A stretch of 64,000 bases of DNA from RHKX01 sp963743875 (GTDB taxonomy: Bacteria; Actinomycetota; Thermoleophilia; Solirubrobacterales; 70-9): NCBI GenBank assembly GCA_963743875.1, contig CAVURM010000001.1, positions 1,240,001 through 1,304,000 on the forward strand, given 5' to 3'. This document shows, piece by piece, positions 28,765-37,500 of this stretch. Made by a program: the position numbers and the translations under genes. Each line of letters starts with the position of its first letter. The first letter of the stretch is position 1. The notes beneath the pieces are model-generated. The model was not told the DNA's origin. It made no database searches and saw only the letters and a list, made by a program, of their open reading frames with translations.

Positions 28765-28868
28765 CGGAGCATCTCCTTCGGATTGCAGAGTTGTCGTCGT
28801 CAAGGAATGTATACCCGTCGACCGGTGGGCCAATCGCTTCAGCCGATGGGCGAGGCAAGGCACATAGG

Positions 28869-30803
28869 ATGATCGAGCCGATGCGCAAGGAGATGCCCGA
28901 ACTGCTCTGGACGCCCTCCCCCGAACGGATGGAGCGCGCAGCGATCACCAGGTTCGCCCGCGAGCACGGTCTGCCGGCCGCCTACGGTGAGCTCTGGCGC
29001 TGGTCGGTTGACGACATCGAGCGCTTCTGGACGACGATCTGGGACCACTACGGCGTCTCCGGTTCCTACGAGAAGGCCCTCGCCGATTCGGCGATGCCGG
29101 GCGCGCAGTGGTTTCCGGGCGCCTCGCTGAACTACGCCGGCCACATCTTCAAGGACCGCGATCCAGCCGCAATCGCTATCCGTCACGCCTCGGAGTTACG
29201 CGAGCTCTCGGAGTGCACATGGGGCGAGCTGGCCGATCAGAGCGCCCGAATCCGCGCTGGGTTGATCGAGCTCGGCGTCGGCAGAGGAGATCGCGTCGCC
29301 GCCTACATGCCGAACATCCTGGAGACCATCCCCGCGTTCCTGGCGGTGGCCTCGCTCGGGGCGATCTGGTCCTCGGCGGCTCCCGAGTTCGGCGCCCGCA
29401 GCGTGATCGACCGCTTCGCCCAGATCGAGCCCAAGGTCCTCCTCGCCGTCGACGGCTACCGCTACGGAGGCAAGGACTTCGACCGCTCCGACGTCGTCGA
29501 CTCGATCGCCGCCGGGATCCACGGGCTCGAGCACACGGTCCGGTTCGGCTATCTCGACGGAGGCGGCTGGGAGGACGGGTTCCTCGGGCCGGAGGGCGCG
29601 GATCTGGAGTTCGAGGGTCTGCCCTTCGACCACCCGCTCTGGGTTCTCTACTCCTCGGGAACGACCGGGCTGCCGAAGCCGATCGTCCACGGCCACGGCG
29701 GCATGCTGCTCGAGCACCTGAAGAAGATGAACCTCCACCTCGATGCGCAGGAGGGTGACCGGGTCTTCTGGTTCACGACGACGGGCTGGATGATGTGGAA
29801 TTTCCTCGTCGGTGTGCTGCTGACGGACGCCTCGATCGTGCTCTTCGACGGCAACCCCGGCCACCCCGACCTCGACACCCTCTGGCAGCTCGCCGACGAC
29901 GCCGAGATCACGACCTTCGGAACCAGCGCCAGTTTTATCGCGAGCTGCATGAAGGCAGGGGTCGAGCCGACCGCGGACCGCGACCTCTCGAAGCTCGAGG
30001 CGGTCGGCTCGACCGGCTCCCCCCTCTCCCCCGAGGGCTTCGCCTGGATCTACGAAAAGCTCGGCGCCGACACCTGGCTCTTCTCGACCTCGGGCGGTAC
30101 GGACGTCTGCACCGCGTTCGTGGGCGGGGTTCCGACCCTACCCGTCTACCTCGGGGAGCTGCAGGCTCGCGCGCTGGGGGCCGACCTCCATGCCTACGGC
30201 CCCGGCGGTGAGGATCTGGTCGGCGAGGTCGGCGAACTGGTCATCACCCAGCCCATGCCCTGTATGCCGATCTACTTCTGGGGCGACGATGACGGCACCC
30301 GCCTGCGCGAGAGCTACTTCGACACCTACCCCGGCGTCTGGCGCCACGGCGACTGGATCGAGATCACCGACCGGGGCACCGCGATCATCTACGGGCGCTC
30401 CGATTCGACGATCAACCGGGGCGGGATCCGGATGGGGACCAGCGAGATCTATCGCGCCGTCCTCTCGCTCGAGGAGATCGACGACGCCCTCGTCGTCGAC
30501 GTCCCACGAGACGGCGAGGAGAGCTGGATGCCGCTGTTCGTCGTCCTCGCCGATGGCGCCACCCTCGACGACGACCTGACCCGCCGGATTGCTACGGCCG
30601 TCCGTCGGCAGTGCTCCCCCCGCCACGTACCGAGCGAGGTGATGGCGATCGCCGAGGTCCCCCGCACGCTCTCCGGCAAGGTGCTCGAGGTCCCGGTCAA
30701 GCGGATCCTCATGGGCTCGCCGCCCGAGCAGGCGGCGAGCCGTGAATCGCTCGCCAACCCGGCGGCTCTCGACTATTTCGCCGAGCTGGCCGCCAAACGC
30801 TGA
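28869..30803 (+). CDS. Acetoacetate-CoA ligase (AMP-forming)
   Basis: 644 residues. Adenylation domain motifs: YSSGTTGLPKPIVHGHGG (P-loop), TTGWMMWNFLVG, STSGGTDVCTAF, GDWIEITDRGTAIIYGRSDSTINRGGIRMG, and the C-terminal Lys in PRTLSGKVLEVPVKRIL. The N-terminus ELLWTPSPERMERAAITRFA is the acetoacetyl-CoA synthetase type. Activates acetoacetate for poly-hydroxyalkanoate, sterol or ketone metabolism. ATG at 28869 or 28881 are both reasonable. Confidence 0.88.
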   Translation: MIEPMRKEMPELLWTPSPERMERAAITRFAREHGLPAAYGELWRWSVDDIERFWTTIWDHYGVSGSYEKALADSAMPGAQWFPGASLNYAGHIFKDRDPAAIAIRHASELRELSECTWGELADQSARIRAGLIELGVGRGDRVAAYMPNILETIPAFLAVASLGAIWSSAAPEFGARSVIDRFAQIEPKVLLAVDGYRYGGKDFDRSDVVDSIAAGIHGLEHTVRFGYLDGGGWEDGFLGPEGADLEFEGLPFDHPLWVLYSSGTTGLPKPIVHGHGGMLLEHLKKMNLHLDAQEGDRVFWFTTTGWMMWNFLVGVLLTDASIVLFDGNPGHPDLDTLWQLADDAEITTFGTSASFIASCMKAGVEPTADRDLSKLEAVGSTGSPLSPEGFAWIYEKLGADTWLFSTSGGTDVCTAFVGGVPTLPVYLGELQARALGADLHAYGPGGEDLVGEVGELVITQPMPCMPIYFWGDDDGTRLRESYFDTYPGVWRHGDWIEITDRGTAIIYGRSDSTINRGGIRMGTSEIYRAVLSLEEIDDALVVDVPRDGEESWMPLFVVLADGATLDDDLTRRIATAVRRQCSPRHVPSEVMAIAEVPRTLSGKVLEVPVKRILMGSPPEQAASRESLANPAALDYFAELAAKR

Positions 30804-30862
30804 GCCCGCCTCGGACGGGGCGGATCTGCAACCGGCTTGGAACCGTCATAATCACTCGCCCT

Positions 30863-30936
30863 CGGGGCGTGGCGCAGCCTGGTAGCGCGCACCGTTCGGG
30901 TCGGTGAGGTCCCCGGTTCAAATCCGGGCGCCCCGA
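30863..30936 (+). tRNA. tRNA-Pro (CGG)
   Basis: 74-nt cloverleaf: acceptor CGGGGCG/CGCCCCG with A discriminator, D-stem GCGC/GCGC, anticodon stem CACCG/CGGTG with loop TTCGGGT (anticodon CGG), variable AGGTC, T-stem CCCGG/CCGGG with loop TTCAAAT. CCA is not encoded. Confidence 0.95.
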
Positions 30937-30992
30937 TAACTCATCCAGGCCGCCGGGAACCCGACCCGGCGGTCGATCGCGAGGGACCGTCA

Positions 30993-31532
30993 TCACTGCG
31001 GCCCGAGCGACCGCCGCGGCCGGTACCCGCGAATGCGGGCGAGCGGCCCGAGCAGGAACGACGCCCCCCGCACGAGCGGCCACGGCGGGCTCGCCGGCCG
31101 GATCTCGTCGCGGAACTCGGGGACCATGACGGCGAGTTGCAGGGGGCGCGGCATCCCTCCGGGGCCGAGCTCGCCCGCTTCGGCAAGCGCGAACAACGTC
31201 TCGAAGAAGCCGGCGATGTCGAGCGCGGGCTCGAACGTCTGGATCGAGTGAGCGTCGCCGTTGCCGTCGTTCCAAAAGCGATGCGGCGCTCCGACAGGGA
31301 TCGTGATCGAATCGCCCGGCCGCAGCCGCCGCTCGACGCCGTCCACCTCGAAGACGAGAGAGCCGGAGATCAACTCGGCCCGGCTCTGCTGGCGGGGGTG
31401 GACGTGACGCGGCTCGAGCTCGTCGGTGACCGGGTTCACGCTGTCGATGCGGAGCCGCTCCGGTCGCAGCTCGACGAACCTCATCCGCTGGCAGGTCCGG
31501 GGGTTCTCGATCTCCTGTCCCTGGCGAGCCAT
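30993..31532 (-). CDS. Cupin-domain protein
   Basis: 179 residues. Cupin motif 1 is RHVHPRQQSRAELISGSLVFEV (HxH...E) and motif 2 is PGDSITIPVGAPHRFWND with its conserved His. A C-terminal hydrophobic and basic region (PPWPLVRGASFLLGPLARIRGYRPRR) follows. ATG at 31532 with a GAGGAG ribosome-binding site. Divergent from a MarR-type regulator across a 63-bp gap with palindromes, so likely its target. Confidence 0.84.
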   Translation of the reverse strand: MARQGQEIENPRTCQRMRFVELRPERLRIDSVNPVTDELEPRHVHPRQQSRAELISGSLVFEVDGVERRLRPGDSITIPVGAPHRFWNDGNGDAHSIQTFEPALDIAGFFETLFALAEAGELGPGGMPRPLQLAVMVPEFRDEIRPASPPWPLVRGASFLLGPLARIRGYRPRRSLGPQ

Positions 31533-31554
31533 CTGCAGCTCCTCTTGCCGAATT

Positions 31555-31576
31555 GCTTCGGAACCCGAAGCTTCGG
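31555..31576. promoter_or_regulatory. Palindromic operator between cupin and marR-type genes
   Basis: GCTTCGG (31555-31561) and CCGAAGC (31565-31571) form a spaced inverted repeat, and CCGAAGCTTCGG (31565-31576) is a perfect 12-bp palindrome sharing a half-site. Three half-sites in 22 bp is a typical MarR-family operator layout. Confidence 0.6.
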
Positions 31577-31582
31577 ATACCG

Positions 31583-31588
31583 TAGCAT
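31583..31588 (+). promoter_or_regulatory. -10 element (TAGCAT) of the marR-type gene
   Basis: TAGCAT ends 7 nt before the regulator's ATG; the palindromic operator lies immediately upstream. Confidence 0.55.
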
Positions 31589-31595
31589 ATTTGAA

Positions 31596-32087
31596 ATGAA
31601 CGAGGAACGGGTCCCGGTCCGACTGCCGATCGGCCAACTGCTCACCAACCTCCTGCGCCTGTTTCGGGCCGACCTGGCGTCCCGGAACGACGGCTCGCCC
31701 GCGGTCGCGGGCATCCGGCCCGCCCACCTGCCGATATTCGCGACGATCAAGGCGGATGGGAGTCGCCTCACAGATCTCGCGGCGGGGGCGGGGCTCTCGC
31801 TGTCGTCGGCGGCCGAGCTCGTCGACGATCTGCAGGCCCTCGGCTATCTCGAGCGGCGGGCGGACCCGGACGATCGCCGCGCGAAGCTGGTCTCCCTGAC
31901 CGGACGGGGCTGGACGGCGATGCGGATCGCTCGGGCGGCGATCGCGGACATCGAGGCCGACTGGACCGCAGCCCTCGGGGACCAGCGTTTCACGTCTCTG
32001 ATCACGGACTTGCAAGCACTGCTCGACGCGCTCGATCCCGCGGTCAGGCAGAGCTATTCCACCCCGCCTGATCCTCCCGGAGGCTGA
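31596..32087 (+). CDS. MarR-family transcriptional regulator
   Basis: 163 residues with a winged helix: IRPAHLPIFATIKADGSRLTDLAAGAGLSLSSAAELVDDLQALGYLERRADPDDRRAKLVSLT. The DDRRAKLVSLT wing is diagnostic. Expected to bind the palindromes in front of its own start and repress itself and the divergent cupin gene, released by an unknown ligand. Leaderless start. Its 3' end is 9 bp from the convergent DsbA-like gene. Confidence 0.9.
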   Translation: MNEERVPVRLPIGQLLTNLLRLFRADLASRNDGSPAVAGIRPAHLPIFATIKADGSRLTDLAAGAGLSLSSAAELVDDLQALGYLERRADPDDRRAKLVSLTGRGWTAMRIARAAIADIEADWTAALGDQRFTSLITDLQALLDALDPAVRQSYSTPPDPPGG

Positions 32088-32096
32088 ACGGCCAGA

Positions 32097-32780
32097 TCAG
32101 CCGTTGACGCGGTCGATGGCCGCTTCGATCTCCTCGAGGGTCGGTGCGCCGTCGAGTTCCTCGCTGCCGGCCGGGCCGGTGACGACGACGGCGGGGTCCG
32201 CCGGGATCTTCAACTCGGTCGCCAGATCGTTGCCGGCCCGTGCGGACGTCTCGGCCTCGTCCCCGTTGACGGCCTCCTCCCAGGCGGTCACGTCCATCTT
32301 CGGCACCGCGGCTGCGATCTCGTTCAGAAACTCCTGGCTCACCCCCAGCTCGGGAACCTGGTCGAGGTTGCGCATGAAGAGCTCGGCGTACTGCCACTCG
32401 CGATCCTGTTGCCCGGCGGCGGCTGCGCCGATCCCGCCGAGGGTTACCGTCTTCACTCCCAGCGGGAAGTGGCGGAAGATCATCTGCGCCTCACCGGTGC
32501 GCGCGTACTCGTTGATCAGGGGATCGACGACGTCGAGCTGGTATGCGGCACACCGGGTGCATTGGACGTCGTTGAAGACGTCGACAGTGATCGGAGCGTC
32601 GGAGTCGCCGAGGCGGTCGCCGAGCTGCGGGATCCCACCGACGAGCTCCTGGACCTCGCCCGACCCGGAGATCTCGAACTCCCCCACCTTGTTCTCCCCC
32701 ACCGACAGCGAAACCAACGCCGCCCCGAGAATGACGGCGCCGACGGTGAGCAGGATCAGAGGGATCCAGCGATTGGGCAC
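32097..32780 (-). CDS. DsbA-like thioredoxin-fold protein, membrane-anchored
   Basis: 227 residues. N-terminal signal anchor (WIPLILLTVGAVILGAALVSLSV), then a DsbA-type domain with DVFNDVQCTRCAAYQLD; the CTRC active site is CxxC. Helical insert and VVVTGPAGSEELDGAPTLEEIEAAI (cis-Pro region near IPADPAVVV) follow. Extracytoplasmic thiol:disulfide oxidoreductase or isomerase. Probably co-transcribed with the upstream small gene, whose stop is 11 bp away. Confidence 0.87.
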   Translation of the reverse strand: MPNRWIPLILLTVGAVILGAALVSLSVGENKVGEFEISGSGEVQELVGGIPQLGDRLGDSDAPITVDVFNDVQCTRCAAYQLDVVDPLINEYARTGEAQMIFRHFPLGVKTVTLGGIGAAAAGQQDREWQYAELFMRNLDQVPELGVSQEFLNEIAAAVPKMDVTAWEEAVNGDEAETSARAGNDLATELKIPADPAVVVTGPAGSEELDGAPTLEEIEAAIDRVNG

Positions 32781-32791
32781 TAGAGGTTCAC

Positions 32792-33070
32792 CTAACCCGC
32801 GACGGCCTTGTAATAGCGGACGGAGAGGCCGGTCAGCAGCATCCCGAACGCCTCCTCGACGTCGATCCCCGATGCCGTGGAGAAGCCGCTCAGTCCGATG
32901 CGCTCGATCTCGGCGCTGCGCTCTACGACCTCTTCGACCAGCTCTGGGTGCTGATCGCAGAAGTACGCCCCCATCGAGTAGAGGTCGGAGTCCATCAGCG
33001 ACTCGACGAACGAGGCGGGTTCCTCCGGCGCGCCCTCGACTTGGTCGGTTTGATCAGTGGCCACGGGCAT
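32792..33070 (-). CDS. Small hypothetical protein
   Basis: 92 residues from the ATG at 33070. Acidic, mostly helical: EGAPEEPASFVESLMDSDLYSMGAYFCDQHPELVEEVVERSAEIER, then IDVEEAFGMLLTGLSVRYYKAVAG. No TM segment, signal peptide or recognised domain. It precedes the DsbA-like gene by 11 bp. Function unknown. Confidence 0.6.
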   Translation of the reverse strand: MPVATDQTDQVEGAPEEPASFVESLMDSDLYSMGAYFCDQHPELVEEVVERSAEIERIGLSGFSTASGIDVEEAFGMLLTGLSVRYYKAVAG

Positions 33071-33083
33071 GCATCGTAGACGC

Positions 33084-33153
33084 GTGAATGCCTGGGCCAC
33101 CGTCCGCGGTCGGCCGCGAAAAGACGTCGACCCCGCATTCACGGGGTCGACGT
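33084..33153 (+). promoter_or_regulatory. Strong hairpin with possible pseudoknot in leader of small HTH gene
   Basis: ACGTCGACCCCG (33124-33135) and CGGGGTCGACGT (33142-33153) form a perfect 12-bp stem with a CATTCA loop. GTGAATGC at 33084-33091 is exactly complementary to GCATTCAC spanning the loop (33135-33142). It occupies the 246-bp gap between two divergent genes. Confidence 0.5.
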
Positions 33154-33316
33154 TGACCAGGAGTTGTCGTATGCGACGGACTGCGTCCGCGCTCGTGAAC
33201 GCATTCGGCGGCGACTCCCGGGGGCAACAGGAAGCGGGCTGGATCTGGACGAATTGCCATCGTCACCGGCAGGCGATATACATGAGCCAGCGGTTCATCC
33301 AACGAGGAGGAATGCC

Positions 33317-33493
33317 TTGGCAAATCACCTGACGCCCACGGAGCTGGCCGATGAGGTCGACATGAAGCGGCAGGAGGTGATTGCGAGGTGTGTGCAGATG
33401 GGGATACCAATCCTGCACGGACGGATCGACAAGACGCTGTTCATCACCTCGCTGCGCCAGCTCGCCGGCTCGCAGCAGAAGCGGGTCGCCTGA
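33317..33493 (+). CDS. Small helix-turn-helix-like protein
   Basis: 58 residues from a TTG at 33317 with a strong ribosome-binding site (GAGGAGG, 33304-33310). Sequence NHLTPTELADEVDMKRQEVIARCVQMGIPILHGRIDKTLF looks like a compact winged HTH (excisionase/BldC- or IF2N-like). An ATG at 33312 is out of frame and stops at once. Likely DNA-binding, role unknown; followed 109 bp later by the acyl-CoA ligase gene. Confidence 0.65.
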   Translation: MANHLTPTELADEVDMKRQEVIARCVQMGIPILHGRIDKTLFITSLRQLAGSQQKRVA

Positions 33494-33602
33494 ATCCCTG
33501 AGGGGCGAGAAGGCGGGAAGGCGCCGGGTCCCCTTCTCTTACACTGCTACGACGGGGATCGGCCGCGGTCCCAGATCGACTGAGCGAAGGAGAGATTCCG
33601 CC

Positions 33603-35414
33603 ATGGAGGCAGCCATGTTGACCGAGGCCACCGTCAAGGGGGGCACCGGCAGCAGCACTGTCGCCGATCTGCTGCCGCGCGCCGCCGCGCTCTACGGCGA
33701 TGCTCCCGCAGTGCTTTTCAAGGAGCCGTCCGGCACCTGGTCGACCCGCTCCTACAAAGAGGTCGGGGCGATCGTCGAAAAGCTCGCGCTCGGACTCATC
33801 GACCTTGGGATCGAGAAGGGCGACAAGGTTTCGATTCTGGCCAACACCCGCCCGGAGTGGACCTACGTCGACTTCGCCGCGCTCAGCGTCGGCGCCGTCG
33901 TCGTCCCTATCTACCAGACGAACTCAGCCGAGGAATGCCAGTACGTGCTCGAGAACTCGGACGCGCGATTGGTGATTGTCGAGAACGAGGAGCAGCTCGC
34001 CAAGATCGTCGCCGTCCGCGGCCAGCTGCCCAAGCTCGAGCAGATCGTCCTGATGGAGGGCAGTGCCGACGACGTGGTCACCTTCGATCAGCTCCGCGAG
34101 CGCGGCGCCCACCGCACTGCCAGGGAATGGGAGGCGCGCTACTCGTCGGTCACTCCGGCCGACATCTGCACCTTCATCTACACCTCCGGCACGACGGGGC
34201 CGCCGAAGGGCTGCGTGATCAGCCACGGCAACTACCGTGCGATGCTCGACATGACCCAATCCATCTCGGTGGTCGAGCCGGGCGAGATCACCTACCTCTT
34301 TCTCCCGCTCGCGCATTCCTTCGCCCTGCTGCTGCAGCTCGGGAGCTTCGACATCGGCGCCTCGATCGCCTACTGGGAGCGGGATCCCCTCAAGATCATC
34401 CCGAACCTCTCCGAGGTCAGGCCGCACTACTTCCCCTCGGTTCCGCGGATCTTCGAGAAGATCTACATGGCGGCAACGGCCGCCGCCGAGAAGGAGGGTG
34501 GCCTCAAGAAGCGCATCTTCTGGTGGGCGATCGGCGTCGGAACGAAGGTTCGCGAGATGGAGCGTCGCGGCGAGAAGCCGGGCTTCCTGCTCAGTCGGCA
34601 GCACAAGTTCGCCGACGACCAGGTGCTGTCGAAGATCCGCGGCCTGTTCGGCGGCAGGGTCCGCCAGTGCGTCAGCGGCGCCGCACCGATCAACACCGAC
34701 ATCCTGCGTTTCTTCGACGCCGCCGGCGTGCTCGTCCTCGAGGGTTACGGGATGACCGAGACCTCCACCGCAGCGACGATCTCGACGCCGGAGGACTTCA
34801 AGTTCGGCACGGTCGGCCGTCCCTTTCCCGGCTGCCAGGTCAAGATCGCCGACGACGGTGAGGTCCTGATCAAGGGCCCGAACATCTTCCAGGGCTACTA
34901 CAAAAACGACGAGGCAACCGAGGAGACGATCGTCGACAACTGGCTCCACACCGGCGATATCGGCGAACTCGACAGCGATGGCTACCTCTCGATCACCGGC
35001 CGCAAGAAGGACATCATCATCACAGCCGGGGGCAAGAACATCACGCCGGCGAACCTCGAGGCGGAGATCAAGCAGCACCCCCTGGTCAGCCAATGCGTCG
35101 TGATCGGCGACCGCCGCCCCTACCTCGTCGCCCTGGTCACGCTCGACCCGGAGGCGGCCCTCGCCTACTCCGCTGACCACGACCTACCCGCCGACCCCGT
35201 CGCCCTTGCCGCCAACCCGGATGTCAAGGCCTCCATCATGTCCCACGTCGACCAGATCAACGCCAAGTTCGCTCGGGTCGAACAGGTCAAGAAGATCGAG
35301 ATCCTCCCCCAGGACCTCTCCCAGGAGACCGGCGAGCTGACTCCGACCCTGAAGGTCAAGCGCAACGTGGTGGCCGAGAAGTACGCGCCGAACGTCGACG
35401 AGCTGTACTCCTAG
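33603..35414 (+). CDS. Long-chain acyl-CoA synthetase (FadD15-like)
   Basis: 603 residues. AMP-forming ligase motifs: TFIYTSGTTGPPKGCVISHGN, FLPLAHSFA, GYGMTETSTAATIST, NWLHTGDIGELDSDGYLSITGRKKDIIITAGGKNITP, and a C-terminal GELTPTLKVKRNVV with the catalytic Lys. The insert RHYFPSVPRIFEKIY-type region (PHYFPSVPRIFEKIYMAA) is that of bacterial/eukaryotic long-chain ligases. ATG at 33603 with GAAGGAG upstream; a TACACT at 33540 is a candidate -10. Confidence 0.92.
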   Translation: MEAAMLTEATVKGGTGSSTVADLLPRAAALYGDAPAVLFKEPSGTWSTRSYKEVGAIVEKLALGLIDLGIEKGDKVSILANTRPEWTYVDFAALSVGAVVVPIYQTNSAEECQYVLENSDARLVIVENEEQLAKIVAVRGQLPKLEQIVLMEGSADDVVTFDQLRERGAHRTAREWEARYSSVTPADICTFIYTSGTTGPPKGCVISHGNYRAMLDMTQSISVVEPGEITYLFLPLAHSFALLLQLGSFDIGASIAYWERDPLKIIPNLSEVRPHYFPSVPRIFEKIYMAATAAAEKEGGLKKRIFWWAIGVGTKVREMERRGEKPGFLLSRQHKFADDQVLSKIRGLFGGRVRQCVSGAAPINTDILRFFDAAGVLVLEGYGMTETSTAATISTPEDFKFGTVGRPFPGCQVKIADDGEVLIKGPNIFQGYYKNDEATEETIVDNWLHTGDIGELDSDGYLSITGRKKDIIITAGGKNITPANLEAEIKQHPLVSQCVVIGDRRPYLVALVTLDPEAALAYSADHDLPADPVALAANPDVKASIMSHVDQINAKFARVEQVKKIEILPQDLSQETGELTPTLKVKRNVVAEKYAPNVDELYS

Positions 35415-35454
35415 CCTCACGGTCGCCCTTCCCAGCCAAAGTCGTCGCCCGCGG

Positions 35455-35958
35455 GTCCTGTCGCGGCGTGGATCGCACCGCTCGCTGACGCTCGGGTGTC
35501 GACCCACGCCCGCGCCACCCGCGGCAGGTCCTCCACGAGGACCGACCCCGAGCGGTGGTTGGAGGGTGGGTTCCAAGGTGAACCCTACGAAACGCACCCT
35601 GTAGGTACGGAACATTGGGTTCACCCCGAAAGCGCCCTCGGCAGGCGGGTGAACGGTGACCAACCTCCCAGATCCTCCTTTACCCAGCCAAACCGACTCT
35701 CACCGGCCGGCGGTCCCTCGGCAGGCCACACCAATCTCAGGCGTCCCCTCGGCAGGCCACACCCACCTCCGGCCCCGACAGGGCCGGAGCGGTGGAGGTC
35801 CAGCGGGGACTCGAGCACGAGCGAAGCGAGTTGCCCCCGCTGGGCCTCCGCCGCTCGGGCCCATTCGTGGAACCAAGCTGGGGCCTCCGCCGCTCGGGGC
35901 CAATCGTGGAACCAGACTGGGGCGCGGCCCCTCGGGCCCTCTCGTGGAACCCCAGCGG
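35455..35958 (-). repeat. Post-stop hairpin block, family 2, copy B
   Basis: On the minus strand it begins directly after the patatin stop. Three tandem units with TTCCACGA precede 22-nt arms (35787-35808 and 35835-35856 on the plus strand) around a loop with CTCGCTTCGCTCG. Then the TTTGGCTGGGTAA stretch, a palindromic cassette (35577-35625) and the CGAGCGTCAGCGAGCG tail, all matching copy A at 25.8-26.2 kb in inverted orientation. The whole 544-bp gap between the ligase and patatin genes is this element; no gene seen. Confidence 0.8.
35577..35625. repeat. Palindromic cassette inside block B
   Basis: Arms GGTGAACCC (35577-35585) and GGGTTCACC (35617-35625), with an inner CCTAC/GTAGG pair. 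Sequence is unrelated to the cassette at the same place in block A. Confidence 0.7.
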
Positions 35959-37197
35959 CTAGCGCAGCAGAGCGCCGGTCGTCTGCTCGAATACCCGGCG
36001 CCATGCCGGGGTCTGGTCGCGCTCACGCTCAACCTGGTCGAGGACGTGCTTGATCCGGCGGGCGGAGATCTCGATGCCATGGCGCTCGGCGATCTCGCGG
36101 TAGCGGTCGTAGTCGCGAGCAAGGCGGAGGGTGACCGACTCGAAGCCGTGCTTGGCAATCTGTAGACGCGCCTTGTAGTCCATGATCGAGGTGGCGAACA
36201 TCAGCTCGTCGCCAAGGTCGGGCTCGATCAGGACGATGTCGACGCCGGGGTACTTGACCGACCACTCGTCAACGGCGCGATGCAGGCGATCATGGGCGAT
36301 CATCCGCATTGCCTGGTTGGCGAGCGCGACGAAGCCCATGTCGGAGACGCGTCGCACTCGGCTGCCGAAGACCGTTGGAACGCGCTTGCTGAAGTCGTTA
36401 ACGAACGGGACGATCGGGTTGACGACCACGATGAACTTGGCACCCTTCTCGACCGCGATGTCGATGTTGGTCGTCGAGCGGATACCGCCGTCCATCATCT
36501 CCCGGCCCTTGATCTCGACCGGTTCGTAGACGAGCGGCAGCGCAGTTGAAGCTGCGACCGCACGGGAGATCGGCACGTCGGCCCATTCGCCGTCGCCAAG
36601 CACGACCCGCTCGGTGGTGTCGATCTCGGTCGCGGTCAGGTAAAGCTCGTTCTGGAGCATGCGGAAGTCGTCGGTGCGATCTGGGTCGGCGAGCATCTCG
36701 GCGACGTACTCCTCGATCCCCGCCCCGGTGTAGAGGCCTTTGGGCAGGCCTGCGGCAAGGCCGCTCGCGACGTCCATCACCGATGTCTCGACGAGCGTCC
36801 TGGCGAGGTCACGCGCCACGCCGACGAGGCGCAGAGGCAGCTTGATCCCGGCGCTCGCGAAGCCACGGTAATTCGGGCGGAGCAGCATCCCGAGGTCCAT
36901 GTCGCGAAGCGGCGACGGCAGGTGCTTGTTGAGCACCCGCATCATCTCCTCGGGAGTGACGCCATTGGCGACGGCACTGCCGACGAACGAGCCGGCGCTG
37001 GTCCCGACGTAGACGTCGAAGTCGTTGACGGTCCGGTTGACCGCAAGCAGGTCGAAGGCCCGCAGCGCACCGATCTCGTAGACGGCCCCCGTGAACCCAC
37101 CGCCACCCAGAACGAGTGCGGTCTTGGATTGGCGTCGGCGGCGGTTACGCGACTTCTTGGCGCGACTCGCCGGATCGAGCTGGACTACCTCGCTCAT
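35959..37197 (-). CDS. Patatin-like phospholipase
   Basis: 412 residues from the ATG at 37197 (a GTG 6 nt upstream is also possible). Serine/Asp dyad lipase: oxyanion GGGGFTGAVYEIGAL, nucleophile YVGTSAGSFVG (GxSxG), and catalytic Asp in MMDGGIRSTTN (DGG). A basic N-terminus (KKSRNRRRRQSK) suggests membrane association. C-terminal third ends in a helical RYREIAERHGIEISARRIKHVLDQVERE. Probable phospholipase or lysophospholipase; substrate unknown. Confidence 0.9.
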   Translation of the reverse strand: MSEVVQLDPASRAKKSRNRRRRQSKTALVLGGGGFTGAVYEIGALRAFDLLAVNRTVNDFDVYVGTSAGSFVGSAVANGVTPEEMMRVLNKHLPSPLRDMDLGMLLRPNYRGFASAGIKLPLRLVGVARDLARTLVETSVMDVASGLAAGLPKGLYTGAGIEEYVAEMLADPDRTDDFRMLQNELYLTATEIDTTERVVLGDGEWADVPISRAVAASTALPLVYEPVEIKGREMMDGGIRSTTNIDIAVEKGAKFIVVVNPIVPFVNDFSKRVPTVFGSRVRRVSDMGFVALANQAMRMIAHDRLHRAVDEWSVKYPGVDIVLIEPDLGDELMFATSIMDYKARLQIAKHGFESVTLRLARDYDRYREIAERHGIEISARRIKHVLDQVERERDQTPAWRRVFEQTTGALLR

Positions 37198-37249
37198 CGG
37201 CACGGCAATTATGGCAGTGCGACCTGCGCCAACGCGATTTTCATCCGTC

Positions 37250-37255
37250 TACACT
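37250..37255 (+). promoter_or_regulatory. -10 element (TACACT) of the PBP4-like gene
   Basis: TACACT ends 7 nt before the ATG at 37263. This supports that ATG as the true start even though it is out of frame with the catalytic domain. Confidence 0.5.
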
Positions 37256-37262
37256 CGCGGCG

Positions 37263-37500
37263 ATGCCCATTCGAGCCATTCTCGCGGCCGCAACCGCCGC
37301 CCTGATCGCACTGCCGGCGACGAGCGCAGTCAGCGACACAGACCGGACCGGATCTCGCCTTCCGGACCGCCCCGGTACCGGAATCCGGCCCCGGCGAGCG
37401 TCGAGGCGGACCGATCGGGCGCAGCAAGCTGCAGCGCAAGCTGAAGAGCCTGGCCCGCGAGGCTCCAGGATCCAGCGGCTACTACGTCTACGACCTCGAT
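37263..37500 (+). other. Signal peptide and N-terminus of the PBP4-like gene, out of frame
   Basis: ATG at 37263 encodes a clear signal peptide (MPIRAILAAATAALIALPAT, cleavage after TSA). The mature N-terminus GRSKLQRKLKSLAREAPGSS and YYVYDLDVG is in the next frame, with a stop before it at 37303-37305 and no usual start codon. Removing one base somewhere in about 37320-37410, where several C-runs occur, joins the two. Confidence 0.7.
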
